Positions 34,419 to 43,817 are shown, counted from the stretch's first letter. The stretch: 48,013 bases of DNA from Thermoanaerobaculum sp. (GCA_021154885.1 JAJKHS010000129.1:1-48013), one strand, 5' to 3'. Notes: generated by a model not told the origin, from the sequence alone. Numbers and translations: made by a program.

Positions 34419-34487
34419 GAGAAAAGATCGCGAAGTTGGACCGGAGACGACTCCTGGAAGAGGCAGCCAAGCTGGATCCTGAGGAGG

Positions 34488-35461
34488 GTCGCAATCCCAC
34501 CGTACTGCTCAGGGCACTTCCGAGGAATAGCAGAACCATCCATCGGTGCCAACGCACCACTGTCGCAATCCCACCGTACTGCTCAGGGCAATTCCGAGGA
34601 TGTGCACCGTACATACCACGGTGCACATATCCCAACCCCAAAGGTCGCAATCCCACCGTACTGCTCAGGGCAATTCCGAGACACCGATCCAGAGCGCGGG
34701 GAGATCCTTCTCATCATGTACACAGGTCGCAATCCCACCGTACTGCTCAGGGCAATTCCGAGCCACACGAAAGCAATCTTGAAATCACCCAATAAGCAGT
34801 TTCTCTGTCGCAATCCCACCGTACTGCTCAGGGCAATTCCGAGAGATTGTAACGAGGAGATCGCAACGTTTCGGATCGCGTGTTTGTCGCAATCCCACCG
34901 TACTGCTCAGGGCAATTCCGAGATGGTAAAACTCACTCGAGACAACGGCGGACAATTCAGTCGCAATCCCACCGTACTGCTCAGGGCAATTCCGAGGTTG
35001 ACATGGGGGATGGAAAGACCTTCGTTACTGATCACGGGTCGCAATCCCACCGTACTGCTCAGGGCAATTCCGAGAAGAGCCGGAAGAAGCGAATCAGGAA
35101 AGTGAAGCTCCGACTTGTCGCAATCCCACCGTACTGCTCAGGGCAATTCCGAGCAAGACCGTTCTCAAGGTCCTGGGAAAGCTTATTACGCTTATGTCGC
35201 AATCCCACCGTACTGCTCAGGGCAATTCCGAGACAGATGTACTTTGGTGCTAATGCATGCACCGAAAGGAGAGTCGCAATCCCACCGTACTGCTCAGGGC
35301 AATTCCGAGGGATACCAGTTCTGCCCGATCTTGGAGGGCTTCTGCTCGTCGCAATCCCACCGTACTGCTCAGGGCAATTCCGAGAAAGCACGATTACCGG
35401 ATAGGCGGTGAGGCCCATCTGGAAGTCGCAATCCCACCGTACTGCTCAGGGCAATTCCGAG
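34488..35461 (-). CRISPR. CRISPR array: 13 repeats of 37 bp, 12 spacers of 37-45 bp
   Basis: The 37-bp repeat (plus-strand start GTCGCAATCCCACCG, end GGCAATTCCGAG) occurs at 34488, 34562, 34644, 34726, 34807, 34886, 34960, 35038, 35117, 35196, 35273, 35348 and 35425. Twelve copies are identical; the first has one substitution (CAC for CAA). That degenerate copy marks the old, leader-distal end, so the leader is on the right and transcription runs on the minus strand. There the repeat ends GGGATTGCGAC, reminiscent of the ATTGAAAC-type 5' handle of type I/III systems. The long, variable spacers also fit those types. No cas gene lies within the window. Confidence 0.97.
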
Positions 35462-35757
35462 GGACCCACTTCCAACCCTTTGAATCCATGTGGGTTAAGT
35501 GGCCTGTTTTTCCAACCCCCTCGGAACGACGACGTTTTTTCTCTTCGGCGCTTCGTCCCGGCCTGCTTCAAGATCAGGTAACTCTTTGAAGAGACTCGGG
35601 TTAGCGTCCGATTTCCAACCGATGTGCCAAAATGGCGAATCGGCGCTGGCATGACTCTTGCCAAACAAGGCGTTTCAGTTGTCAAGGAACGGGACTTCTC
35701 GTGCGTCCATCTTAAAAGACTCTGACCGGCAAGGCAAGCCCGCTCCCAAGGCGCGGC
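35462..35757 (-). promoter_or_regulatory. Presumed CRISPR leader region
   Basis: About 300 bases without a gene, less GC-rich than the chromosome and with T/A tracts (CCTGTTTTTCC, GACGTTTTTTCTC). It adjoins the conserved end of the array, as expected for a leader carrying the array promoter. Confidence 0.55.
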
Positions 35758-36345
35758 CTACACGTACCCGACGCTCACCAGCCGCCGCGCGCTCCTGTCA
35801 TAGCCCGTGCGGTCCGCGGCCTCGAAGCCCAGGGAGTCGGCGACCCGGTTGATGACGTTGAACAGCGCGCAGACGTGGACGGCGCTCTTGATCTCCTCGT
35901 CCGAGAGGCCCGCCGCCCGCAACGGCGCGGCGTCGTCCGGCCCCACCTCCGCCGGCCGCAGGGTCAGCTTCTCCAGGAATCCGAGCATCGCCCGCAGCTT
36001 CTCGGAGATGGGCGCCGTGCGGTAGTCCGCCAGCACCGCCTGAATCAGCGCTTCACCTTCTTCACCGTGGGCCATCGACGCGACCGCGCCGTGCTGGTCC
36101 CGTCAGAAGACGCATTCATTGCAGCGCGATGTGAAGGAGGCGAAGAGCTCCCGTTCCCAGACGCTCCACGGCGACGGCCCGCGCAGGACCGCCTGGATCC
36201 ACCGGCCGTAAGCCCGGCCGAAGATCTCCGGCCGGTACAGGAGGGTGCGGACGACGTCCGGCAGCCGGGTCCTGATCTTCCAGCCCATGATGGGAAAGAG
36301 CAGCCGCTTGATCCCCTGCCCGCGCCGCACCTTCTCCAGTCTCAT
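35758..36345 (-). CDS. AhpD-like peroxidase-family selenoprotein (CxxU)
   Basis: A 195-residue protein, provided the in-frame TGA at 36103-36105 is read as selenocysteine U81. The sequence around it, ERELFASFTSRCNECVF-U-RDQHGA, is the alkylhydroperoxidase D / carboxymuconolactone decarboxylase motif CxxC-x3-H with the second Cys replaced: C78, U81, H85. Downstream, the same frame continues the fold (MLGFLEKLTLRPAEV, LSDEEIKSAVHVCALFNVINRVADSLGFE). The fold reduces peroxides through the CxxC/U pair. A UGA in place of a catalytic Cys with no frame disruption argues for Sec, and fdhA shows the organism probably decodes UGA. A SECIS-like hairpin follows. Start overlaps the previous gene (ATGA). 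Alternative: nonsense mutation. Confidence 0.8.
36078..36105 (-). promoter_or_regulatory. UGA Sec codon and candidate SECIS in the AhpD-like gene
   Basis: Ten bases after the TGA, ACGGCGCGGUCGCGU (36092 to 36078) can fold as ACG[G]CG / CGCGU with a CGGU loop and a bulged G. This is weaker than the fdhA element but at a similar distance. Confidence 0.45.
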
Positions 36346-36680
36346 CGCGCACCTCCTCGCAGGACGGCGAGACCGCCCTCCAGCCGGGCGAGCCCGGCGC
36401 CCACCGCGGCGCTGACCGCGACCTCGAAGATCTCGTCCTCGGAGCAGCCGGCCCGGAGCAGGGCCGCGACGTCCTCGTCGGTGATCCGGTAGGCGTGGAG
36501 GGCGATGGCGTCGACGTACTCCCGGAGCTTCTCGGGGATCTCCCCCGTCCCGGCCGCCGGCCCGCCGCTCAGCGCCGCCGCGCGCGCCGCCACGGCCTGC
36601 CGCAGCGCGGGGTCCGTCAACCCCTGGCGGCTCAGCACGGCCCGGCGCTGGTTCTCCGCCAGCTCGTCATAGCGTTCCAT
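36342..36680 (-). CDS. AhpD-fold companion protein without catalytic Cys motif
   Basis: 112 residues, all helical, resembling one domain of the carboxymuconolactone decarboxylase / AhpD superfamily (ALHAYRITDEDVAALLRAG, DEIFEVAVSAAVGAGLARLE). It lacks a CxxC motif, so it is probably a structural or regulatory partner of the selenoprotein rather than a peroxidase. GGGAGG is five bases before the ATG. Its stop overlaps the start of the selenoprotein gene, so translation is coupled. Confidence 0.75.
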   Translation of the reverse strand: MERYDELAENQRRAVLSRQGLTDPALRQAVAARAAALSGGPAAGTGEIPEKLREYVDAIALHAYRITDEDVAALLRAGCSEDEIFEVAVSAAVGAGLARLEGGLAVLRGGAR

Positions 36681-36752
36681 CCTGTCCTCCCTGGGCGGGT
36701 GGGCCCATCAATCTACTAAGTGCATTCTAAGGCCGGTGCCGGGCTGGGGGCA

Positions 36753-36971
36753 CGCCCCTTCGGGGCGGACCCTCACTCTCCCAACCCTCTCTCTCCCAGC
36801 CTCCCCCCACCCGCCGGGAGAGAGAGGGCTAAGAAAAACGGAGTTAGTGGCCGGCGGGACGCCGGCGGTCCCAGGGGGGTCTTGCTTCTGCTGGTTTCTG
36901 ACTAACCACTCCCTCTTCTCCCGGCGGACGGGGGGGAGGCTGGGAGAAGAGGGCCGGGGTGATGAGGGTCC
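36753..36971. repeat. Long GC-rich dispersed repeat, copy 2
   Basis: Homologous to 32154-32335 at both ends, with ~65 extra bases in the middle including GGCGGGACGCCGGCGGTCCC. The same inner segment also occurs alone at about 18634-18660. Non-coding. Confidence 0.7.
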
Positions 36972-36980
36972 TGGCCCGCC

Positions 36981-38372
36981 TCAAACCCCCTGCGAGGTCA
37001 GCACGATCTTCACCGTGCGCAGCAGGATCGACAGGTCCAGCCAGAGGGTCCAGTTTGCCATGTAGGCGAGGTCGTAGCGCAGCTTGTTCTGCGGGCTGGA
37101 GTGGTAGTCGCCGTTGACCTGGGCGAGGCCGGTGAGGCCGGGGGCCAGCGAGAAGCGCTCGGCGTAGCCCGGCACCTCTTTGAGAAAGCGCTGGACGAAC
37201 CCGGGGCGCTCCGGCCGCGGCCCCACCAGGCTCATCGAGCCCGCGAGCACGTTGAAGATCTGCGGCAGCTCGTCCAGCCGGAAGCGGCGCAGGAAGGCGC
37301 CGATCGAGGTCAGCCGCGGATCGCCCGGCTGGGCCAGCACCTCGCCGGAGTCCCCCTCGGCATCCAGCCGCATGGTGCGCAGCTTGTAGAGCGTGAACGG
37401 CTTCTGGCCGCGGCCGACGCGGATCTGCCGGTAGAGCACGCCGCCCGGCGAGGTCAGCCGCACGGCCAGGGCGCAGAGACCGATCACCGGCAGCGAGAGC
37501 AGGAGCAGCACAGCGCCGCCGGCGAGGTCGAGCAGTCGCTTCAGGGGCCAGTTGATCCGCCACTCCGTCTCCCGCACCACCTCGATCAAGGGCAGGTCGT
37601 GCACCCAGCGATAGCGCATGCGACCGATGAGGCTCTCGAAGGGGCCGGGAAGGAGGAGGACGCTGGTGTGGTCCGGCCGCGTCCCGGCCAAGCCGTCGAT
37701 CAGCCGCGTCTGCCACGAGTCGTCGCTCCCCACCAGCAGGATGTCGTCGATCCGTCCCGCGGCGAGCAGGGCCGGCAGATCTTCCGTGGTGCCCAGCCGG
37801 GGTCCCAGCGCCGGCGGCTCCGCCTCGCCGGGCACCTCGCGGGGCACCTCGCCGGGGACCTCCACCCAGCCCGCGACCGTCAGGCCGTGCCAGGGCTCGG
37901 CGGCCAGCGTCAAGGCGAGCTCGCGGGCTGCCGCGCCGCCGCCGGCGATGGCCACCCGCCGCTCCTGCCGCCGCTCCGTGCGGTCGAGGAGGAGCCGCCA
38001 GAGCAGCAGCAGGGAGAAGTCGCAGGCCACGAACAGCAGCAGCACCGAGCGCGGGAACTCGCGGTTGGCCAGGAACCACCAGGCCGCAAGGCCCATGGCC
38101 TGGAACACCGCAGCGGCGGCCAGCCGGCGGGCGAGCTCAGACCGGCTGCGCGGCCGGGGCGGATCGTAGAAGCCGAAGAAGTACAGGCTGGCGAATTGCA
38201 CCAGCAGCACCACCAGCCACTCCCGGGAGAGGAACCGGAGGCGATCGCCGGGCAGCAGGCCGCGAGTCCAGGGGACGGCCAGGTGCACCCGGACCACGAA
38301 GGCGGCCCAGAGCGAGACGACGGCCGCCGCGCCATCGCCCACCAGCCGTAGCGACCGCCGGCGAGAGGTCAT
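36981..38372 (-). CDS. Polyprenyl-phosphate sugar-1-phosphate transferase (WcaJ/WbaP type)
   Basis: 463 residues. The N-terminal part has four transmembrane helices and a Rossmann-like soluble domain ([14 protein letters not shown]). The C-terminal ~190 residues form the bacterial sugar transferase domain: a membrane hairpin ([20 protein letters not shown]), [53 protein letters not shown] and [12 protein letters not shown]. It starts exopolysaccharide or capsule repeat units on undecaprenyl phosphate. It stands alone. TAGAGT lies six bases before the ATG, so its mRNA may be leaderless. Confidence 0.9.
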   Translation of the reverse strand: MTSRRRSLRLVGDGAAAVVSLWAAFVVRVHLAVPWTRGLLPGDRLRFLSREWLVVLLVQFASLYFFGFYDPPRPRSRSELARRLAAAAVFQAMGLAAWWFLANREFPRSVLLLFVACDFSLLLLWRLLLDRTERRQERRVAIAGGGAAARELALTLAAEPWHGLTVAGWVEVPGEVPREVPGEAEPPALGPRLGTTEDLPALLAAGRIDDILLVGSDDSWQTRLIDGLAGTRPDHTSVLLLPGPFESLIGRMRYRWVHDLPLIEVVRETEWRINWPLKRLLDLAGGAVLLLLSLPVIGLCALAVRLTSPGGVLYRQIRVGRGQKPFTLYKLRTMRLDAEGDSGEVLAQPGDPRLTSIGAFLRRFRLDELPQIFNVLAGSMSLVGPRPERPGFVQRFLKEVPGYAERFSLAPGLTGLAQVNGDYHSSPQNKLRYDLAYMANWTLWLDLSILLRTVKIVLTSQGV

Positions 38373-38439
38373 TGGGGGACTCTACAATACCGCCCTGGCT
38401 GCGGGCGTACAGGGGGCTGGGAGAGGATCGAGGGAGTCT

Positions 38440-38634
38440 GCCCTCCGAAGCCTCACCCCCGTCCCCTCTCCCGGAGGGAGAGGGGGGACTTGGCTGAGAG
38501 GATGGAGCTTGTAGGAGGCGCTTGGTGTTTCAACACCGGACGTGGAGCGACAGCACGTCCTATTGGCAATCCCCCTCCGCATGAGACCCCCCTCTCCCCC
38601 CGGGAGAGGGGACGGGGGTGAGGCTTCGGAGGGC
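38440..38634. repeat. Long imperfect inverted repeat
   Basis: GCCCTCCGAAGCCTCACCCC at the left is complementary to the right end (GGGGTGAGGCTTCGGAGGGC). The arms are ~35 bp with ~125 bases between. The gene-free stretch 38373-38717 contains nothing else except the metF promoter. Confidence 0.65.
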
Positions 38635-38717
38635 ACCCGCCTTCATCCGCGTACCGGCCTCTGGATTCTCGCGCGGATTCTCGTGTCCGCCGGCCTCTGA
38701 TACTCTCTCCCTCCACC

Positions 38718-39665
38718 ATGAAAGTCATCGATCACCTGGCCAACGCCAAAGAGCCGCTGATCAGCTTCGAGATCATCCCGCCCATGCGCGGCGGCGACGT
38801 CAAGGGGCTCCTGGCGCTGATTGACGACCTGGTCAAGTACCATCCGCCGTTCATCGACATCACGAGCCATGCGGCGGAGGTCATCTACGAGGAGACGCCG
38901 CAGGGCATCCAGCGCCGGGTCAAGCGCAAGCGGCCGGGCACGCTGGGAGTGTGCGCGCTGATCCAGAACAAGTACCACATCGACGCCGTACCCCACATCC
39001 TCTGCCAGGGCTTCACCCGCGAGGAGACCGAGGACTTCCTGATCGAGCTGCGCTACCTGGGGATCGACAACGTCCTCGCCGTGCGCGGCGACGACAGCGG
39101 CTTTCAGAAACCCCTTCAATACGGCCGCAGCGCCAACCGCTTCGCCTGCGACCTGGTGGGCCAGATCGCCGCCATGAACCGCGGCCGCTACCTCGAGCAG
39201 GACCTCCTGGACGCCGAGCCCACCAGCTTCTGCATCGGCGTCGGCGGCTACCCCGAGAAGCACTTCGAGGCGCCCAACCTGATGCTCGACGCCAAGCGGG
39301 TGAAGGAGAAGGTCGACAACGGCGCCGACTATGTGGTGACCCAGATGTTCTTCGACAACCGGCACTACTTCCACTACGTGGACATCTGCCGCCAGCAGGG
39401 GATCGACGTGCCGATCATTCCGGGCTTGAAGATCCTGACCTCCGAAAAACAGCTCACCTCGATCCCCCGCACCTTCTACGTCGAAGTCCCCGCCGAGCTG
39501 GCCGACGAGGTGCTCGCTCACCCCGACCGCGTGGTGGACATCGGCGTCGAGTGGGCCGCCCGGCAGGCCCAGGAGCTCCTGGACCGCGGCGTCCCCTCTG
39601 TCCATTTCTACGTCATGCAGAGCGCCGCGGCGATCAAGAAGCTGATGGCGAAGCTGAAAATCTGA
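38718..39665 (+). CDS. metF: Methylenetetrahydrofolate reductase
   Basis: 315 residues. It reduces 5,10-methylene-THF to 5-methyl-THF for methionine synthesis, using FAD. The family features are FEIIPPMRGGD at the N-terminus, VRGDDS (FAD/folate region), FCIGVGGYPEKH and GADYVVTQMFFDN near the active site, and PIIPGLKILTS. The length is normal. TACTCT ends 11 bases before the ATG and no ribosome binding site is seen, so the leader is very short. No other methionine gene is adjacent. Confidence 0.93.
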   Translation: MKVIDHLANAKEPLISFEIIPPMRGGDVKGLLALIDDLVKYHPPFIDITSHAAEVIYEETPQGIQRRVKRKRPGTLGVCALIQNKYHIDAVPHILCQGFTREETEDFLIELRYLGIDNVLAVRGDDSGFQKPLQYGRSANRFACDLVGQIAAMNRGRYLEQDLLDAEPTSFCIGVGGYPEKHFEAPNLMLDAKRVKEKVDNGADYVVTQMFFDNRHYFHYVDICRQQGIDVPIIPGLKILTSEKQLTSIPRTFYVEVPAELADEVLAHPDRVVDIGVEWAARQAQELLDRGVPSVHFYVMQSAAAIKKLMAKLKI

Positions 39666-39667
39666 TC

Positions 39668-40597
39668 TTACGTCTCCCCCGCCAGCAGGAAATTCGACAG
39701 CAGGATCAGGAACCCGCCGGCCAGGGTGTGCAAGCCGAGCGGCTGCCGGAAGAGCAGAGCGGCCATCAGACTGGCGCTGACCGGCTCCAGGAGCAGGATG
39801 ATGCCGGCCGTCGACGCCGGGACCGTCTGCAGGCCGCGAAACAGCAGCAGGCTCGGCAGCACCCCGGCGATCAGAGCGAAGACGGCCAGGAAGAGCCAGT
39901 ATTTCCATTCGAAGCTCAGGGACAGGCGCGACAACGCCCGGTCCCGAGTCATCGCAAAGAACACGGGCCACAAGACGATCAGCCAGGCGGACGAAAAAGC
40001 GGACCAGCCGAGGGTCGTCGTGACGGAATGCTGCTGGTGAATTCCACTTTTCCGTCCCCAGATCACCCAGAGCGCGACGAAGACGCCGCCCAGTGTCGCG
40101 GCGGCGATCCCCCGGACGTCGCCGCCGATCCCGAGCTCCCCCTGGATCAGCACGACGGCACCGCAGAAGGCCAGGATGACGGCGAGCGTCTTGCGCCACG
40201 TGATCCTCTCCTGAAGCAGGAGCTTCCCCAGCAGACTGGTCCAGATGGGCTGGGTATAGAGCAGGAGGGAGACGGTCGCGACCGGCACACCCAGCACGAT
40301 GCCGCCGAACTGCGCCAGCTCGGCGAGCGCGCCGATCAATCCATACACCGCGAAGAAGGGGAGCATCTCCTTGCGCAGGCTGTACTTCCTGCCTCGCCCC
40401 AGGACGGGCAGGAGCATCAGAAAGGTGAGGATCAGAGGGTAGAGCGCGATCTCATAGAGCGAGAAACCCGATTGATGAAAGAAGCTGCCGCCGACCGTCA
40501 CCGTGCCGAAAAGGACCGCGGCGCCCGCGATGAGGGCCTGAGATCTCCAGGCTGCCGTCTTGTGGAAGTCGTCGCCGCCGGTTGGGGGGAGGGTCAT
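39668..40597 (-). CDS. EamA/DMT-family transporter
   Basis: 309 residues with ten predicted transmembrane helices in two EamA halves. The family motif appears near the end of each half: VPVATVSLLLYTQPIWTSLLG and VPASTAGIILLLEPVSASLM. Such carriers export amino acids or metabolites; the substrate is unknown. It is convergent with metF and divergent from the ADOP permease gene. Confidence 0.88.
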   Translation of the reverse strand: MTLPPTGGDDFHKTAAWRSQALIAGAAVLFGTVTVGGSFFHQSGFSLYEIALYPLILTFLMLLPVLGRGRKYSLRKEMLPFFAVYGLIGALAELAQFGGIVLGVPVATVSLLLYTQPIWTSLLGKLLLQERITWRKTLAVILAFCGAVVLIQGELGIGGDVRGIAAATLGGVFVALWVIWGRKSGIHQQHSVTTTLGWSAFSSAWLIVLWPVFFAMTRDRALSRLSLSFEWKYWLFLAVFALIAGVLPSLLLFRGLQTVPASTAGIILLLEPVSASLMAALLFRQPLGLHTLAGGFLILLSNFLLAGET

Positions 40598-40676
40598 GGA
40601 GGGGTGAATCTAGATGGGAACAAGTAGGTATTTCTATGAAATTCTACCACTCCATGAGGAGTCAGCCGAGGGGACT

Positions 40677-43118
40677 ATGAGCAGCTTCGGCCTCGATCTC
40701 CGCGCTGCGGTTCGGGGTCTGCTACGCAACCGCTCGTTGACGGTCATGGCGCTTGTCTGTCTGGCGCTGGGATTGGGCACCAGCTCGGCCATGCTCGGCC
40801 TTCTCGATGCCCTCCTGTTCCGTCCCCCCGCGCATGTCGAGCAGCCTGAGCGGGTCCGGCGCGTCTACTTCACCGACACGGTCTCCGGCCTTGGCGAGGT
40901 CACCGCGAGCCAGGCGTCCTATCCGATCCTCCGCGAACTGGAGAAGGTCCGAGCCTTCTCGTCCGCCGGCGCCTTCTTTGCGACGGAGATGCCGCAGGGA
41001 CGGGGCGTCGAGGCGCGGAAGCTCAGGACCGTGCTCGCCACGCCGGGTTTCTTCCGGCTGCTGGGAGCTCAGCCCGTCCGGGGGCGCCTCTTCGCCGCGG
41101 CCGAGGGGGAGCCCGGCAGGCCGGCGCTCGTCGCGTTGCTGGGCTACGACCTGTGGCGGCGGGGCTTCGGCGGCGCGGACGTGTTGGGACGGCAGATCGT
41201 CCTCGGAAGCGATTCCTATACCATCGTCGGCGTCCTCCCCAGCCGCTTCACGGGAGTGGACCTGGAGACCGCGGACCTCTGGCTGCCGATGAACGCTGCC
41301 TCCCGGCTCCTTGGACCTCGCTGGGCAGAAAGGCGCGGCAACAAGTTCCTCGAGATCGTCGTTCGTCTGCGGAACGAGGTCGCCGCGGGCCCCGCGGGCC
41401 AGGAGGCGACGACCGTGTTTCGGGCCGGCGCTGCCGAGGCGGGCCGGCCCAGCCCGCAGGCCCGCGTGCGCCTCACCCCCATTCAGCGGGCCCAGGGACC
41501 CGACGCCCCGAGCTCGCTGCCGGTCGTGGTCTGGCTGGCCGGCCTCTCCTGGATCGTGCTCCTCGTCTCGTGCGCGAACGTGGCGAGCCTGCTCCTCCTG
41601 CGCGGGCTGGACCGTCGCCGCGAGCTCGGTCTGAGACTGGCGCTGGGAGCCGGAAGCGGCCGGCTGGCCCGGCTGATGGTGTGCGAAGGGGTCGTGCTGG
41701 CTGGTCTGGGCGGCATCGCGGCCCTCCTGGCCTGCCCCGCGATGAGCATCGTCCTGCAGCGATGGATCCTGCCCGAGATCAAAGCCGAGGTCGTGCCGCT
41801 CGACCTTCGCACTCTCGGCCTCGTCGCCGTTCTGGTGGCGATTGCCGCCTTGCTCTCGGGAGCGGTCCCGGCCCTGTGGGCGAGCCGGAGGGATTTGACC
41901 TCCGCCATTCGGAGCGGCGGCCGGGAGCGGTCCACGGGAAGCCTCCGGCTGGACGTCGCTCTCGCCGCGACACAGGTCGCCCTGACGCTCGCCCTGCTCG
42001 TCGGCGCGGGCGTGTTCGCCCGGAGCCTCTACAACGTCCTCCACCTCGATCTCGGGATCGACACGGACCGGCTCGTCCTGGTGACCCTGTACCTGGAGAG
42101 CACTGGGTATCCCCCCGCGCGAGTGAACGAGATCCTCCATCGGGCCGCGGAGCGGGTGCGCCTGCTGGCGGGAGTGAGGCACCAGAGCCTCGCCGCGACC
42201 ATCCCCTTCGCGACCAGCCGGGAGGAGGAGCTGATCGTGCCCGGGGTCGAAAGAGTACCGGAGACCGAATCCGGAGGGCCTTCCATCAACGCCGTCGCCG
42301 AGAGCTTCTTCGTCACCACCGGCACCCGCCTCCTGAGGGGACGAGCCTTCACAAGCCAGGACCGGACGGGCGCGGCGCCGGTGGCGATCGTCAACCAGAC
42401 TATGGCCCGCCGGCTCTGGCCGGGCCGGGACGCTCTGGGCGAGTGCCTCAAGATCGGCGGCAACGCCTCGCCCTGCTCGACTGTCGTGGGAGTCGTCCAG
42501 GACGCCCGGCGCTCGGACATCCAGGAGAGTCCGGCCCTGCAATATTACGTTCCTCTCCGCCAGGCTCCGGCCGCGCTGGCCGCCCGGGCCCTCCTGGTGC
42601 GCGCCGCGGGCGATCCGTCAGCGCTGATCGGGCCGGTGCGGCGCGCGGTGCTGGCCGTGGCGCCCGACCTCCCCTTCGTCGAGGTCCAGTCGCTGTCGGA
42701 CCTGGTCGCTCCCCAGATGCGCCCCTGGCGCATGGGCGCGGCGGTCCTGACGCTCTTCGGTCTCCTGGCGCTGGCTCTGGCGAGCGTTGGCCTGTATGGA
42801 GTCGTGGCCCATGCGCTGGCGCGGCGACATTACGAGATGGGAGTACGGATGGCCCTCGGAGCCCGGTGGCGCCAAGTGCTCTGGCTCGCTCTGCGCCACG
42901 GGCTGGCCATCGGCGGGCTCGGCGCGCTGACCGGCCTGGTGTTGGCGCTCGGAGCCGCCCGCTACCTTCAACCTCTCCTTTTCCGAGTCTCGGCGAACGA
43001 CCCGCTGGTGCTGGCTGGCGCGACGCTCCTGGTATTCGCTCTGGCGCTTCTCGCGAGCTACGTCCCCAGCCGCCGGCTCCGCCGCCTCGGTCTCGCGACG
43101 GTGCTCCGCGTGGAGTAG
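40677..43118 (+). CDS. ADOP-type MacB-like ABC permease
   Basis: 813 residues in the Acidobacterial duplicated orphan permease layout: two FtsX/MacB permease halves, each with a MacB periplasmic core-like domain. The first half starts MSSFGLDLRAAVRGLLRNRSLTVMALVCLALG, with PILRELEKVRAF and GYDLWRRGFGGADVLGRQI. Later comes VNQTMARRLWPGRDALGECL and the C-terminal LALASVGLYGVVAHALARRHYEMGVRMALGA. No ATPase gene is adjacent, as usual for ADOPs. The start at 40677 begins the family consensus; an upstream in-frame ATG at 40614 is less likely. ADOPs are abundant in Acidobacteriota, which informs the taxonomic guess. Confidence 0.9.
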   Translation: MSSFGLDLRAAVRGLLRNRSLTVMALVCLALGLGTSSAMLGLLDALLFRPPAHVEQPERVRRVYFTDTVSGLGEVTASQASYPILRELEKVRAFSSAGAFFATEMPQGRGVEARKLRTVLATPGFFRLLGAQPVRGRLFAAAEGEPGRPALVALLGYDLWRRGFGGADVLGRQIVLGSDSYTIVGVLPSRFTGVDLETADLWLPMNAASRLLGPRWAERRGNKFLEIVVRLRNEVAAGPAGQEATTVFRAGAAEAGRPSPQARVRLTPIQRAQGPDAPSSLPVVVWLAGLSWIVLLVSCANVASLLLLRGLDRRRELGLRLALGAGSGRLARLMVCEGVVLAGLGGIAALLACPAMSIVLQRWILPEIKAEVVPLDLRTLGLVAVLVAIAALLSGAVPALWASRRDLTSAIRSGGRERSTGSLRLDVALAATQVALTLALLVGAGVFARSLYNVLHLDLGIDTDRLVLVTLYLESTGYPPARVNEILHRAAERVRLLAGVRHQSLAATIPFATSREEELIVPGVERVPETESGGPSINAVAESFFVTTGTRLLRGRAFTSQDRTGAAPVAIVNQTMARRLWPGRDALGECLKIGGNASPCSTVVGVVQDARRSDIQESPALQYYVPLRQAPAALAARALLVRAAGDPSALIGPVRRAVLAVAPDLPFVEVQSLSDLVAPQMRPWRMGAAVLTLFGLLALALASVGLYGVVAHALARRHYEMGVRMALGARWRQVLWLALRHGLAIGGLGALTGLVLALGAARYLQPLLFRVSANDPLVLAGATLLVFALALLASYVPSRRLRRLGLATVLRVE

Positions 43119-43140
43119 GAGCTCGTCCCGCTCAATTCCG

Positions 43141-43169
43141 TTGCAGCAACTTACCGATCGCGCTACATT
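43141..43169 (+). promoter_or_regulatory. Promoter of the AbiE pair
   Basis: TTGCAG (43141-43146), a 17-base spacer and TACATT (43164-43169). The start codon at 43176 is six bases after the -10 box, so transcription would begin at or within the ATG and the mRNA would be leaderless. Confidence 0.65.
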
Positions 43170-43175
43170 GGCGCC

Positions 43176-43817
43176 ATGAGATTCGAGGACCTCCTCGGCA
43201 TCGTGGGTAGCGAGCCGGTGTTCGAGACCGGTCTCCTCCTGGCCGGGGACGTCGACCCCGTGGACGTCCGCCGCCAGCTCTCCCGCTGGACGCGAGCCGG
43301 CCGGCTTTACCAGCTCCGGCGCGGCCTCTACGCCCTGGCGCCGCCGTTCCAGAAGGTCCGCCCCCACCCGTTCCTGGTGGCGAACCGGCTGGTCCCGGGT
43401 TCCTACGTCAGCCTGCAGTCGGTCCTGGCGCAGCACTCGCTGATTCCCGAGTACGTCCCGGTGACCACCAGCATCACCACGGGCCGGCCTGGCCGGTGGG
43501 ACACACCGCTCGGGGTCTACGATTTCCGGCATCTCCAGGTTGATCTCTTCACCGGGTTCCTGAAGACGGACCTGGGCGGAGGGCAGGAAGCTTTTCTGGC
43601 AACGCCCGAAAAGGCCCTCCTGGACCTCGTCTACCTGGAACCGGACGCCGACTCCCCCGAGTACCTTTCCGAGCTGCGCTTGCAGAACCTGGAGGTCCTC
43701 GACAAGACGGAGCTTCGCCGGCTGGCGGCGGCTTCGGCCAAGCCCAAGCTCCTCCGCGCCGCCGAGCGGATCGTCGAACTGGCGGAGACCGAGGCGAGGG
43801 AGTACAAGATCCTATGA
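43176..43817 (+). CDS. AbiEi-like antitoxin / transcriptional regulator
   Basis: 213 residues. The N-terminal winged-helix part (VDVRRQLSRWTRAGRLYQLRRGLYALAPP) matches AbiEi-type antitoxins, which bind the operon promoter and counter a nucleotidyltransferase toxin. The central part (YVSLQSVLAQHSLIPEY) and C-terminal helical domain are also typical (FLATPEKALLDLVYL). The stop overlaps the toxin start (ATGA). Confidence 0.85.
   Translation: MRFEDLLGIVGSEPVFETGLLLAGDVDPVDVRRQLSRWTRAGRLYQLRRGLYALAPPFQKVRPHPFLVANRLVPGSYVSLQSVLAQHSLIPEYVPVTTSITTGRPGRWDTPLGVYDFRHLQVDLFTGFLKTDLGGGQEAFLATPEKALLDLVYLEPDADSPEYLSELRLQNLEVLDKTELRRLAAASAKPKLLRAAERIVELAETEAREYKIL

Noticed and set aside
34436-35404. Open frames within the CRISPR array
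   Set aside because: They arise from the repeat itself (repeated SQSHRTAQGNSE-type peptide) and are not genes.
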